A stretch of DNA of 64,000 nt, from NCBI GenBank assembly GCA_964030785.1, contig OZ034977.1:27369652-27433651 (forward strand), read 5' to 3'. This DNA comes from Siderastrea siderea (lineage: Eukaryota > Cnidaria > Anthozoa > Scleractinia > Rhizangiidae). The first letter of the stretch is position 1, and every line of letters starts with the position of its first letter. Both the position numbers and the translations under genes were made by a program. Below the pieces are notes generated by a model, which saw only the letters and a list, made by a program, of their open reading frames with translations, made no database searches and was not told where the DNA came from. This document shows positions 20,309-30,405 of the stretch, piece by piece.

Positions 20309-21610
20309 TCACTGTGGAAGGTGTTCTTTGTACATGGCAGTAATCACATTCCTGACATAAGTTCCCTCAGCACTATTGAAGGAATAGCGATGGTCTGCAC
20401 CTGTGTTGGGCTGGGTGAGTTTGTCTTGTGCAATCTGCTGAGCCACAATGTCGTCATCAATAGTCACACCTTTCATTTCACAGATGTTGTGGAGTACGAA
20501 GCAGGCATAAACAATGTTTGGAACAAACTTTAGTCCCATGTCAATGCGCTTGTTTAGAATTTGCCACCTGGCCTTCAATCTGCCAAAAGCACATTCTATG
20601 GGGTTCCTTGCACTTCTCAACATATTGTTGAAAATAACCTGTTCATTGTTGAGTGCACTGGGAAACTCCTTCATGCAATAAGGGAGCAAGGGATAGGCAG
20701 GGTCACCTAGTAATGTTACAGGCACTTTGTCATGGCCTGGTAATAATTCTTTGTACATCATAGGGAGTTTTTCCTCTTTCAGTAATTTGTTTATTCTAGA
20801 ATTTGCAAAGACTCTGCCATCATAGACACTACCTGGCCAGCGGACATCAACATCCATAAACAGCCCTCTCCAATTGCATGTACCCTGCACATTCAAAGTG
20901 TATTTCATTTTGTAACTAAAATAATCGTGAGGGTTTTCAAGAGGCTGCATAATTGGGATATGCGTTCCGTCAACGCAACCAAAAGCCTGTGGAAAGCCGT
21001 ATTTGTTTTCCATGTGCTTGACCTGCTCTCTCATTTCCTCCTCTGTGGCAGGTAACTTTATGTAGGTTGGCCCCAGTATGTTAACTAACACATCACAAAC
21101 TTTACGGACAATCACTGAGGCTGTACATAGTGCCACTCCAAATGCATTAGCTGTCATCATGAGTGAACCCTGGTCCTTTAAATAGTACAAAGTTATTCCA
21201 AGCTGTTTCTCTACTGATAACACATCCAGACCCCGTGGACTTCTGCTGGGTTGAAGGTATGGTCGCAGTTCATCGGCAAGATCCATGAAGGATTGCCGGT
21301 CCATTCGAAAGTTCTTCTTCCATTCTGCTTCAGGTAAAACACCGTTGAACAGGTTTTGCCACCACTGATCTGTTCGGCCTGGAAACCGCCACGGTCTTCC
21401 ACAGCGACATACAACCCTCCTTCGAACGTGGCGCAGCTTAGCTAAAGCAGCGTTATATTCCAAGGCAGCTTTTAATGTTAACTGCCTCTGGTGACTACGC
21501 TCAATTAGTAGAGTGCAAAATAACAGCCCTAAACACTGAAAAGCGGCCGCTAACGGAACCAGTGATAAAAAAATTAAACTTGCCGCCAAAACCTTCCTTT
21601 TGTCCGCCAT
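20309..21610 (-). CDS. PIF/Harbinger transposase (HARBI1-like DDE nuclease), 433 residues
   Basis: A single uninterrupted frame from ATG (21608-21610) to stop. The residues expected for the DDE catalytic triad are all present: D214 in CVDGTHIPI, D303 in LLGDPAYPL and E339 in NPIECAFGRLK, giving about 35 residues between the second D and E, as usual for this superfamily. Other family signatures are DVRWPGSVYDGRVF (residues 254-268) and YACFVLHNICE near the C-terminus. Residues about 100-180 are an N-terminal helical DNA-binding region (FMDLADELRPYL, then a helix-turn-helix-like segment). The hydrophobic first 35 residues are unusual and may be a leader or a spliced 5' part. The enzyme would cut and paste its own element with help from the Myb-like partner. 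Nothing visible inactivates it. Confidence 0.88.
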   Translation of the reverse strand: MADKRKVLAASLIFLSLVPLAAAFQCLGLLFCTLLIERSHQRQLTLKAALEYNAALAKLRHVRRRVVCRCGRPWRFPGRTDQWWQNLFNGVLPEAEWKKNFRMDRQSFMDLADELRPYLQPSRSPRGLDVLSVEKQLGITLYYLKDQGSLMMTANAFGVALCTASVIVRKVCDVLVNILGPTYIKLPATEEEMREQVKHMENKYGFPQAFGCVDGTHIPIMQPLENPHDYFSYKMKYTLNVQGTCNWRGLFMDVDVRWPGSVYDGRVFANSRINKLLKEEKLPMMYKELLPGHDKVPVTLLGDPAYPLLPYCMKEFPSALNNEQVIFNNMLRSARNPIECAFGRLKARWQILNKRIDMGLKFVPNIVYACFVLHNICEMKGVTIDDDIVAQQIAQDKLTQPNTGADHRYSFNSAEGTYVRNVITAMYKEHLPQ

Positions 21611-23040
21611 CTTGTTTGTTGTGCTTAGCGACCGCTCAAAAGACAGCCCGCTGACTACCCCGCTTAGGCGAGTTGCATGTAGAGGCGGGCTATGTTTCGT
21701 CCCTTCTAGCCGGGTAACTCGGTTAGCCGGGGCACCCTCCCTCCATGTAAACAGGCCCTAAGAGCCATTTTCTGAGAATATCGAGAACCGAAAGACACTC
21801 ACAAAAAATCGAATTTTTTTTTTATTTTGCCAAAACATCCCTTTGGGTAAGCTAATTCAAGAAAAAATAATCCAAAGTTCCAACGAGTTACTTAACGGAC
21901 GAAAATTTAAAAAGTTGGAAAAATGCATAAAATGGCGGTTTTAGGGTCTCTAAACGGCTCAAATTCTCACTCAACTTTAGGAAGCCGGTGAGAGCGTAAA
22001 AAACGATTCTTTTAAAACGAAACAAACCACGAACACTATTTAACCTTTCTACTTTAAAACGGTGTAATAAATTTGCCAATGTTTGGTTTCGAACGTTTTC
22101 AAGCGGCGTTTTTATCGAGCCGCTCTTAACCTTGTTTATCACAAGGTAAAATGAAGGCCAACTTCGGCCGCTTAAAACGGCATCTGGTATGTATCGTTCA
22201 ATGATTAACACTACACAGAAAGAAAGCTCTGTCGTTGTACTTTTCACCAGGAAAGTTACAGCTTTGGGAATCAAATACTTCCCCGTCAGTAAATTTTTAC
22301 TGTTTAGTGATCTGAGCGGGTAGAATTATACGCAAATTACAGATTTAATTCCTGGAATACTGCTAACAATTACAAAGGTCGTTTAAGATAGGCTCACCAT
22401 TAGTTACACATGCACGCACAATGTTTTTCCTGATCTTTGAAAGAAAGTTCTGCTTTCTTGAGTCTTGCTGAGTCTTATTATGTTAAAACAAAGCAGATTT
22501 TTAACGGCATTTCAACAAGACAGGAATCCACTCATTCAACTTAAAGAAAAAAACATCGAAAACACAGAGAAACGACGTAATATGCCGCCTACCTTGCCAA
22601 CCGAAAACGCAACAATACAACAGAAAAACATTCCAAACTGTAAACAAACGAATTTTCAGTTTCCTGATTGAGCGAAGATATTTTAAACTCATCGCCTAGA
22701 GGAATACGCGGAAAGACAGGTGACCTCTGCACTGACCCGCACGTGTCACACCACACTAACAGAGAGAGTCACGTATTCGATTTTTGTTACGGGATTTGAG
22801 ATAAAAACTTGGTGGAAAGTTAAAAGAAAAAAAAACTTGCAACAGATAGCTAGTACTTTGTTGGATTACAGTTAGCACAAGCTCCACACAGGAGTTTTTA
22901 CGGTCACGACTCTCTCTATTTAAAGCGTGGTAATTTCGCAATGTACGTGCTGTTGTAATTTTACTACTAATTTAATTACAGCTCATGAAATAAAATAAAT
23001 ATTGCAGTAAGTTAAATTCACAGTGTGTAAGTACTGATAT

Positions 23041-23238
23041 ATGGCGTCGTGTAGTTTTTTCACTCTTCTGGAGAGGGTTACTGTCTGTGGATTAAGCAGT
23101 TGTTACGCAGGCCACTTTGAAGTTGTTTCCCTAAAAGAATGCGCAAGACACATCTCGCGGCATCTTCAATTGCACGGAACAATTGCAGATAAAGCAGTTG
23201 ACAGTGAATTCAAGTTTGTTGTTAGCCCGAGCAGGTAA
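23041..23238 (+). other. Exon-like open frame in left foldback arm
   Basis: ATG-started frame of about 65 codons (MASCSFFTLLERVTV...FKFVVSPSR) that ends at a good donor-like AG|GTAATG. Composition looks protein-like but I do not recognise a family. The matching copy in the right arm (about 24920-25110, minus strand) has lost the ATG (ATA) and has small insertions and deletions. It could be a captured host first exon or part of the element's own former gene. Confidence 0.35.
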
Positions 23239-23396
23239 TGTTATTGCATTTTGTTCTGGAATTACTGTGTTCCATAATTTTGGCCACAGATACTTCATAG
23301 CACTCGGCGTCCCTTAATCTAAGTTCTGCAGAGTCGCGCTACTCCTGCGCCCTCCGGCTCCCGGGAGTGGGTGGGGGGGGGGGGGGGGAGGAGAAA

Positions 23397-23550
23397 GGGT
23401 TTTTCTCCGCGTACTCAAGTTTTCCTCCCTCCATAAAAACCAACATTTCCAAATTCCAATTCGACCTGGACGTAGGGCAATAAGGGAGACTACAGTTTGA
23501 CTGTAATTATGCACCCTACTGAAATAAAGTATATTTATTTATTTATTTCT
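23397..23550 (+). repeat. SINE body in left foldback arm, head missing
   Basis: The body starts GTTTTTCTCCGCGTACTC and ends in TATTTATTTATTTATTT after AATAAAGTATATT. It matches the SINE in the right arm, but the tRNA-like head is replaced by a G run of about 17 at 23373-23390. The loss could be real or an assembly effect at the homopolymer. Confidence 0.6.
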
Positions 23551-24524
23551 ATTTTGACCAATGTTTGGGTGTAGGGGTGACGCTGTGGGTTTGACACCCT
23601 GGCCCTGTCTAGGACAGAAAAACGAAATGGGATGTCGATCGTACCGACCATACCCGGTTGGGGAAGATGCGCATAAAATAATTTACCATGTTTAGGGACA
23701 GAGACCAAAACCATACCCTGTCCAGCGGCACACCCCAGTATAGAGCACATTAGGCAGTAATTCTTCCTTCCGGGGGGGGGGGGAGGGGGGGAGAGCGCCG
23801 TGCTTAGCCTTAACTCACTCAACTGTAGCACAATATTCATCGACGATAGCACGATGTGTTTATTGAACTTCCCCTGATGTAATCTTACTTGGCCGCAGTT
23901 TAAGCGAGCGTTACGCGGAAGCCACGCGGGCCCATGTGAGAACTCGCCCACATGATACCCTTTCTCGCTTTGCCATTTGGTTTTTGCGTCATGAGGTTGG
24001 AAGCCTAGAGTTCAAAGTATATTTATCTTTGATTTTTGGTTATTTAGGCATTTTTTCAGTAGAAGAGTCTAAGCTTTCAACCCCATGACGCAAAAACCAA
24101 AAAAGGGCTCGCTAAAATGGCAAAGCGAGAAAAGGTATCATGTGGGCGAGTTCTCGCATGGGCCTGCCTGGCTTCCGCGTCTCGCTCGCTCGAACTGCTA
24201 CCAAGGAAGATTGCATTGAAGTTCAATTATCGGCATCTGAAATTACATCGTGCTATCGTCATGCTAAACACGGCACCAGCAGCCCCCTCCCCCCGCCCGG
24301 AAGGGAGGGTACTCCCTTATGTGGACTATACTGGGGTTTGCCGCTAGACAGGATACAGTTTTTGGTCTCTGTCCCTAAGCATGGTATATAATGTTATGCC
24401 CGTCTTCCCCAACCGGGTATGGTCAGTACGATCGACATTCCATTTCGTTTTTCTGTCCTAAACAGGGCCAGGGTGTCAAACCCGCAGCGTCACTCCTACA
24501 CCCAAACATGGTCAAAATAAAAAT

Positions 24525-24780
24525 AAATAAATAAATATACTTTATTTCAGTAGGGTGCATAATTACAGTCAAACTGTAGTCTCCCTTATTGCCCTACGTC
24601 CAGGTCGAATTGGAATTTGGAAAAGTTGGTTTTTATGGAGGGAGGAAAACTTGAGTACCCGGAGAAAAACCCTCGGAGCAAGGACGAGAACCAACAACAA
24701 ACTCAACCCACATATGACACTCGAACCCGGGCCACATTAGTGGAAGGCGAGTGCTCTCACCACTGCGCCATCCCTGCCAC
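24525..24780 (-). repeat. tRNA-derived SINE in right foldback arm
   Basis: Read on the minus strand, the head has ATGGCGCAGTGGTGAGAGC (A box) and GGGTTCGAGTG (B box), then a body containing TTTTTCTCCGGGTACTC, and a tail with AATAAAGTATATTTATTTA. This is a complete head-body-tail SINE. The same SINE without its head lies at the mirror position in the left arm. Confidence 0.7.
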
Positions 24781-26732
24781 ACCCATCCCCCGGGGCGCCC
24801 GTGGGCACGGGAGTGGCTTGACTCTGCAGAACCTAGATTAAGGGACACCGAGTGCCATGAAGTATCTGTGGCCAAAATTATGGAACACAGTAATTCCAGA
24901 ACAAAATGCAATAACATTACCTGCTTGGGCTAACAACAACTTGAATTCACTGTCAACCGCCTTATCTACAATTGGTCCGTGCAATTGAAGATGCCGCGAG
25001 ATGTGTCTTGTGCATTCTTTTAGGGAAACAACTTCAACGTGGCCTGCGTAACAACTGCTTAATCCACAGACAGTAACCAGTCTCCAGAAGAGTGGAAAAA
25101 CTACACGATGCTATATATCAGTACTTACACACTGTGAATTTAACTTACTGCAATATTTATTTTATTTCATGAGCTGTAATTAAATTAGTAGTAAAATTAC
25201 AACAGCACGTACATTGCGAAATTACCACGCTTTAAATAGAGAGAGTCGTGACCGTAAAAACTCCTGTGTGGAGCTTGTGCTAACTGTAATCCAACAAAGT
25301 ACTAGCTATCTGTTGCAAGTTTTTTTTTCTTTTAACTTTCCACCAAGTTTTTATCTCAAATCCCGTAACAAAAATCGAATACGTGACTCTCTCTGTTAGT
25401 GTGGTGTGACACGTGCGGGTCAGTGCAGAGGTCACCTGTCTTTCCGCGTATTCCTCTAGGCGATGAGTTTAAAATATCTTCGCTCAATCAGGAAACTGAA
25501 AATTCGTTTGTTTACAGTTTGGAATGTTTTTCTGTTGTATTGTTGCGTTTTCGGTTGGCAAGGTAGGCGGCATATTACGTCGTTTCTCTGTGTTTTCGAT
25601 GTTTTTTTCTTTAAGTTGAATGAGTGGATTCCTGTCTTGTTGAAATGCCGTTAAAAATCTGCTTTGTTTTAACATAATAAGACTCAGCAAGACTCAAGAA
25701 AGCAGAACTTTCTTTCAAAGATCAGGAAAAACATTGTGCGTGCATGTGTAACTAATGGTGAGCCTATCTTAAACGACCTTTGTAATTGTTAGCAGTATTC
25801 CAGGAATTAAATCTGTAATTTGCGTATAATTCTACCCGCTCAGATCACTAAACAGTAAAAATTTACTGACGGGGAAGTATTTGATTCCCAAAGCTGTAAC
25901 TTTCCTGGTGAAAAGTACAACGACAGAGCTTTCTTTCTGTGTAGTGTTAATCATTGAACGATACATACCAGATGCCGTTTTAAGCGGCCGAAGTTGGCCT
26001 TCATTTTACCTTGTGATAAACAAGGTTAAGAGCGGCTCGATAAAAACGCCGCTTGAAAACGTTCGAAACCAAACATTGGCAAATTTATTACACCGTTTTA
26101 AAGTAGAAAGGTTAAATAATGTTCGTGATTTGTTTCGTTTTAAAAGACTCTTTTTTACGCTCTCACCGGCTTCCTAAAGTTGAGTGAGAATTTGAGCCGT
26201 TTAGAGACCCTAAAACCGCCATTTTATGCATTTTTCGAACTTTTTTAAAAATTTTCGTCCGTTAAGTAACTCGTTGGAACTTTGGATTATTTTTTCTTGA
26301 ATTAGCTCACCCAAAGGGATGTTTTGGCAAAATAAAAATAAATTCGATTTTTTGTGAGTGTCTTTCGATTCTCGATATTCTCAGAAAATGGCTCTTAAGA
26401 AAGGAACCTATGAAGTGCGCAAATTTACACAGCTGAACTACCTCTGGTACCCGGTCAACATATCCTTACTTAAGGGGAATGTCCAGTTGCTCGTTGTTCC
26501 AGTCTAAGGAAGAAATATTAGACAAACAGTTTCAATGAGTGTCCATAACAACGCGGTCTTATGCGAGCAAAAGAAACCGACGCCCCGAGCAACACCTGTA
26601 ACGCGGGGAAAAGCTTCCTTAATGGAACAAACAACCTAAATAAGGGGCTTTTGAAACAGTTATTACGACATGTTGTTACATGGTACTAAGTTAAGGTGTG
26701 TTCAAGGAAACGTATAACAAGGGAAAACCGTA

Positions 26733-28844
26733 CAGTGTGTTGCGTGTGTTGCCCAGTTTTCGTACACTTTAGTTTGTAATCGCTATATCTTTTCGTTTGT
26801 GAAACGAAAATTTCTGAAATTTCTTTTTAAGATAGCCCATTTACTTACCTTCAATATATAAAACAATTGGCCGCTTGATCGACGTATGTTCAAAATTATG
26901 CCATTTTTCCCAAAATTCCTAAGTTGCCCAGTCTTCGTACACCTGGCCCAGTTTTCGTACATCGACAAAACAACATTTCTCCACGAAAACGCTCGACGCA
27001 AACTGATGTGTCAGCCACCCTGGTGACTGCTTATCGTGTTTTCTCTTCGATTTGTGAATAAATATCGGCTTAGCGACCAATGTTTGGTGTACAAAGCAAA
27101 TGGTTATTCGGGGAGTGGATGATTAATCGATCCTACAGTGTTGATTTTTTTTGTCCCTCACTTTTGGGCGGCTTTTCTTACGCTCAATCCACTGTCTCGT
27201 ACGTCATTTACTGCCTTGGTAAAGGTAGTTGACAGGTTACTATTCTGCGTATTACAACTCTCAAGAAAAGGCCTATAAGATTCGACGATTTCCTTCCGTT
27301 TCCGCTTACGCCTTTAGAACAGCAAACGCTTTACTTCCATTTCCGCTTACGCTTGCTTTTATTACCTACTTTTGTAAATGTTTATTAGAATCGCAACGGA
27401 GTCAAAAAAATCGGTAAAACGGGTAAACTAACGATATTTCAAGGTGTATGTCAACATTCTATGCATAGACATCTACCTTAGTTAATTATTTGACGATTTA
27501 GACTGTTTGCGTGGGATTAAGTTTATTAAATATTCGTGACCTTTGCATGACCTGGATTTAAAGCGTCGCTGTTATGCCACAACAAATACATTTAGTGTAT
27601 CGTACTTTGCAAGGATTGTTGTGTAATCTTTGCTGCACTTGCGACTTATTAGTTTTCGAACAGTAATGCATCAGTCAATTCCAGCGGTGCCCATCCCCCC
27701 CCCCGGGCCAACCCCCGGGCATTAGCATTTTGTTTTTAAAATTGGCAAATTTCCGGGGGTGGGGACAAGTAAGTCCGTCAAATGCCCCGGGGTGGGACCA
27801 AAATAGAAGGCAAATGCCCCACCCCCGGGGATCATCTAGAAAGCAACACTGCTCAAGATTTTAATAATAAATCATAACGAAAAAAGTGTCACTCATCATT
27901 ATTATCAATGCGCTTCGGTGTTTTATTATATAAGCTATATTAAAAAAAATGCTTAAATAATTTCGAAGAACTGAAAATGCATGATCTGTATTTAACAAAT
28001 GGCCAAAGACATAAAATATTTTTACTAAACTGGTCATCTCGGAGAGCTCAAAAATCCATATAGTACGTAGAATTAATTTCACTTGATACAGTATTTAATC
28101 AACAAACGATGAAATCAATCAGCGAAGAGCGATAAAGGAATGGAAGATCATGGACGACCTCAGACTGACTACACCGGAACGTTTTTCTCACCTTGTCAAA
28201 TGCCCGGGGTCGTCCCGGGGGTAGGCAAATGCCCGACCCCCGGGCAGTGATAAAATTTCAAATGCCCCACCCCCGGGATTAAAACGTGAGCAAATGCCCG
28301 ACTAATGCCCGGGGGGGGATGGGCACCGCTGGAATTGACTGATGCATAAAGTTTAAAATTCAGTTCTTTAACTTATTTAAAAATAGGTTTTGAGAAAGGC
28401 GCAGCTAAGTGTACGAAAACTGGCACAGTAGGTCGAAATATATGAGAAGATTCTCACCGCTAAAATTCGGGAGCAGTTAAATTTAAGCTGGCGTTGAAAG
28501 TTTTTCCATTCACTTTCATCTTTTATCTATCATCTGTCCAAAAATCATAAAGTTCCTTGCAAAATTACCGACAAAACGGGCTATTTGTTCTCTACAATAC
28601 CTTTACTGTGCAGTGAAAAGTGCAAATATTAGCCGCTAAACTTTTACTCACCTCGAAAGAAATTGTCCGCACTGACCTGCTTCTTCGTCAAAAAGCCCGG
28701 CAAAACCGGCAATTTATAGCTGAAATGTTCCTTTTACTTTTGCAATTCTTCGGTTGACGAAGATTTAAATGACCGACGAAAATAATCAAATAAAGTTCTT
28801 TTTGTACGAAAACTGGGCCCGTACGACAACTGGGCAACATACTG
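26733..28844. mobile_element. Tc1/mariner-type non-autonomous element, TA-flanked
   Basis: The element starts CAGTGTGTTGC and ends GCAACATACTG, flanked by TA at 26731-26732 and 28845-28846. TA duplication and CAGT-type ends are characteristic of Tc1/mariner. Copies of GCCCAGTTTTCGTACA and its complement recur near both ends (26750, 26927-26960, 28405, 28800-28840) and may be transposase-binding repeats. No transposase is visible. A second element (27667-28346) is nested in it, and the whole lies inside array unit 3. Confidence 0.65.
27667..28346. mobile_element. 680-bp MITE related to the 16606 element
   Basis: Left end TGCATCAGTCAATTCCAGCG then GTGCCCATCCCCCCC; right end is the complement, ending GGAATTGACTGATGCA. 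It is flanked by TAA on each side (27664-27666 and 28347-28349). Subterminal CCCCGGG/GGGGTGGG runs resemble those of the 927-bp MITE, so both likely belong to one Harbinger-type group. The middle is AT-rich and non-coding. Confidence 0.75.
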
Positions 28845-29054
28845 TAGTGTCATTAATTTTAAGTAACTTAAGTAAATGTTGAAAATACGTAGCGTCATTT
28901 GTGGTTTTTAAGTAATTTTAAAGTAGGTCCACATCAGCTTTAACAGTTGCCAGTTTTAATCTACGTCAACAAATAAAGTACGTATGTATGTAAAGTATGT
29001 ATGTATGTGGATGCTTGGGTCCAGCTCTGGTTGAGAAATTATACAACAATTAGT

Positions 29055-29057
29055 ACT

Positions 29058-29088
<31 letters not shown>

Positions 29089-29100
29089 TAGTAGTAGTAA

Positions 29101-29159
<59 letters not shown>

Positions 29160-29160
29160 A
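29055..29160. repeat. (TAG)n microsatellite, about 100 bp
   Basis: More than thirty nearly uninterrupted TAG trinucleotides. On the minus strand it is (TAC)n and follows directly after the 3' end of a LINE (CAAATAAAGCAATT), so it is probably the LINE's own tail. Confidence 0.85.
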
Positions 29161-29163
29161 ATT

Positions 29164-29880
29164 GCTTTATTTGCATGACCGCAAGGTTTTACAGTATTGC
29201 AAAAGCATATTTATAGTAATTAATAACAAAACAAGACTAATAGTACTCTAATATTATGCTAATGAACTTAAGTTACATCACTTTCACTTGATAATAACAA
29301 AGTATCACGTATATTCATACACAAGGAAATAGACTTCATTACTAGCTTATTCACATGAAAGTCGTAAGAGTTCATGAGAAGGTTTATGCTTTCTGAGGTT
29401 GATTTCCTTTCAATGTCAGGTATTATTTCATTGATTCGATTGAAGAATGTCTGCCTCTCCAGAGAGTATTTGCTACATTGCAACAAGAAATGAGTTTCAC
29501 TTTCTACTTGATCTGATTTACGCAATGGGCATAATCTAGTTTCTCTGGGCATATGATCGGTTTGATATAGACCTAGTTCAATCATAAGTTTGTGATTACT
29601 TACTCTAAACTTTACTAAATTTCGTCTTTCATTAAAGTTTCTTAGCTGGTTTAAATAATCAGATGTAAAGAATTCATCTTTAAAAACTTTATGAAATTCT
29701 AATTTCTTTTGTTCAAGGCTGCATGTGTCGCCAGAAGGATATATATTTCTCTTTCATATTAGTTGTATATCGCCTAATTCTATCATTATCTAAAGATTCA
29801 GGATCTAAATTGGATAGATAATATTGTTCTATCAAGTTCATAAAATTGGAATGTTGAAATTACAACAGTTTCTGTACAGG
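29164..29880 (-). mobile_element. LINE retrotransposon 3' fragment
   Basis: Read on the minus strand, one frame is open from about 29860 to the stop at 29268. It contains LNQLRNFNERRNLVKFRVSN, then LCPLRKS, VESETHFLLQCSKY and ERQTFFNRI, the Cys/His-containing region found C-terminal to reverse transcriptase in non-LTR elements. A 100-base 3' untranslated part ends AAATAAAGCAATT and is followed by (TAC)n. The reverse transcriptase and endonuclease domains are missing, as expected of a 5'-truncated copy. Confidence 0.75.
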
Positions 29881-30142
29881 CTTCCAAACACGATATGAAA
29901 TGCCCGAAAAAATATGTGATTAAAGCAATTGCAATAATTCTAATAAAACGATTGAAGTATAAAATAGTCCCTGTGATCAACAATACGAAAGCTTCTAGAC
30001 ACGATATGAAATGCTTGACAAGATATGCGATTATAGTAATTGAAATGATTATAAAAAGACTATCGAAATATAAAGCAGTCCCTGTAATCAACAATACAAA
30101 AGCAACAATTAAAAGAAACAAAATATTTACCCTAATGCTCAT
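29798..30142 (-). other. Hydrophobic frame with two 37-residue repeats
   Basis: An ATG-started frame of 114 codons. Residues 15-51 and 52-88 are a tandem duplication, each beginning AFVLLITGT and ending HFISCLE, and both strongly hydrophobic, predicted to span membranes. At DNA level this is a 111-bp direct repeat at about 29880-29990 and 29991-30101. The C-terminal part overlaps LINE sequence. Exact multiples of three and mainly conservative changes are suggestive, but a chance frame over a DNA tandem duplication is equally possible. Confidence 0.3.
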
Positions 30143-30405
30143 TGAAGTACTTGTTCTCTCGTCTATTTGATCTTAAAGTTTAAAACAATTCCGGGAAGAT
30201 ATAAGCTTATATCATAAAAATGTCTTTAGGTTGAATCACTGAGCACTTCACAGCGATTTCCATCAATACAGATATTTCAAGTAAAGGCAGTTTTGAGCCA
30301 TTCAGAACGGTAGATTTTCAGAGGTATCCCACATTTTATAAAAGAGATTTAAGATTTCTCGGCGGTGTACACAGAGGGAAAAGGAATATTAAACAAAATT
30401 ACCGG

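Larger units (their letters stand above)
17537..21758. mobile_element. PIF/Harbinger DNA transposon, autonomous architecture
   Basis: A 4,222-bp element with terminal inverted repeats of about 52 bp, beginning GGGCCTGTTTACATGGAAGG and ending with the complement CCATGTAAACAGGCCC. It is flanked by TAA on both sides (17534-17536 and 21759-21761), the 3-bp duplication of this superfamily. It carries the two standard genes in convergent orientation: a Myb/SANT-like protein on + (17791-19005) and a DDE transposase on - (20309-21610). GC-rich subterminal repeats (GGGGCAC, GGTTAGCCGG) lie inside each end. The transposase frame is intact; the Myb-like gene has an in-frame stop. Confidence 0.88.
21762..26394. 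mobile_element. Giant foldback element, TTAA-flanked palindrome
   Basis: The element begins GAGCCATTTTCTGAGAATAT at 21762 and ends with the exact complement at 26394. Arms are about 2,245 bp (21762-24006) and 2,321 bp (24074-26394) and match almost throughout; the unpaired centre is about 67 bp. TTAA abuts the right end (26395-26398), and TTAA also abuts the left end once the Harbinger insertion is discounted (17533-17536). TTAA duplications are typical of piggyBac-type and some other superfamilies, but no transposase or recognised terminus is present. Both arms carry the same SINE at the same place, so the inverted duplication happened after the SINE inserted. Confidence 0.8.
26500..29050 (+). 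repeat. Array unit 3 of the peptide cluster, exonless relic
   Basis: The block AATGAGTGTCCATAACAACG (26529) through AACAAGGGAAAACCG (26730) matches 11390-11560, 13495-13640 and 33711-33880. After the insertion at 26733-28844 it resumes near 29003 with ATGCTTGGGTCCAGCTCTGG, matching the segment before gene B (33885-33905). No peptide exon survives. Confidence 0.6.

Noticed and set aside
21888..22274. 128-codon minus-strand frame and its mirror at 25881-26177
   Set aside because: Both are copies within the foldback arms; the second is cut short by a frameshift and neither has a recognised domain.
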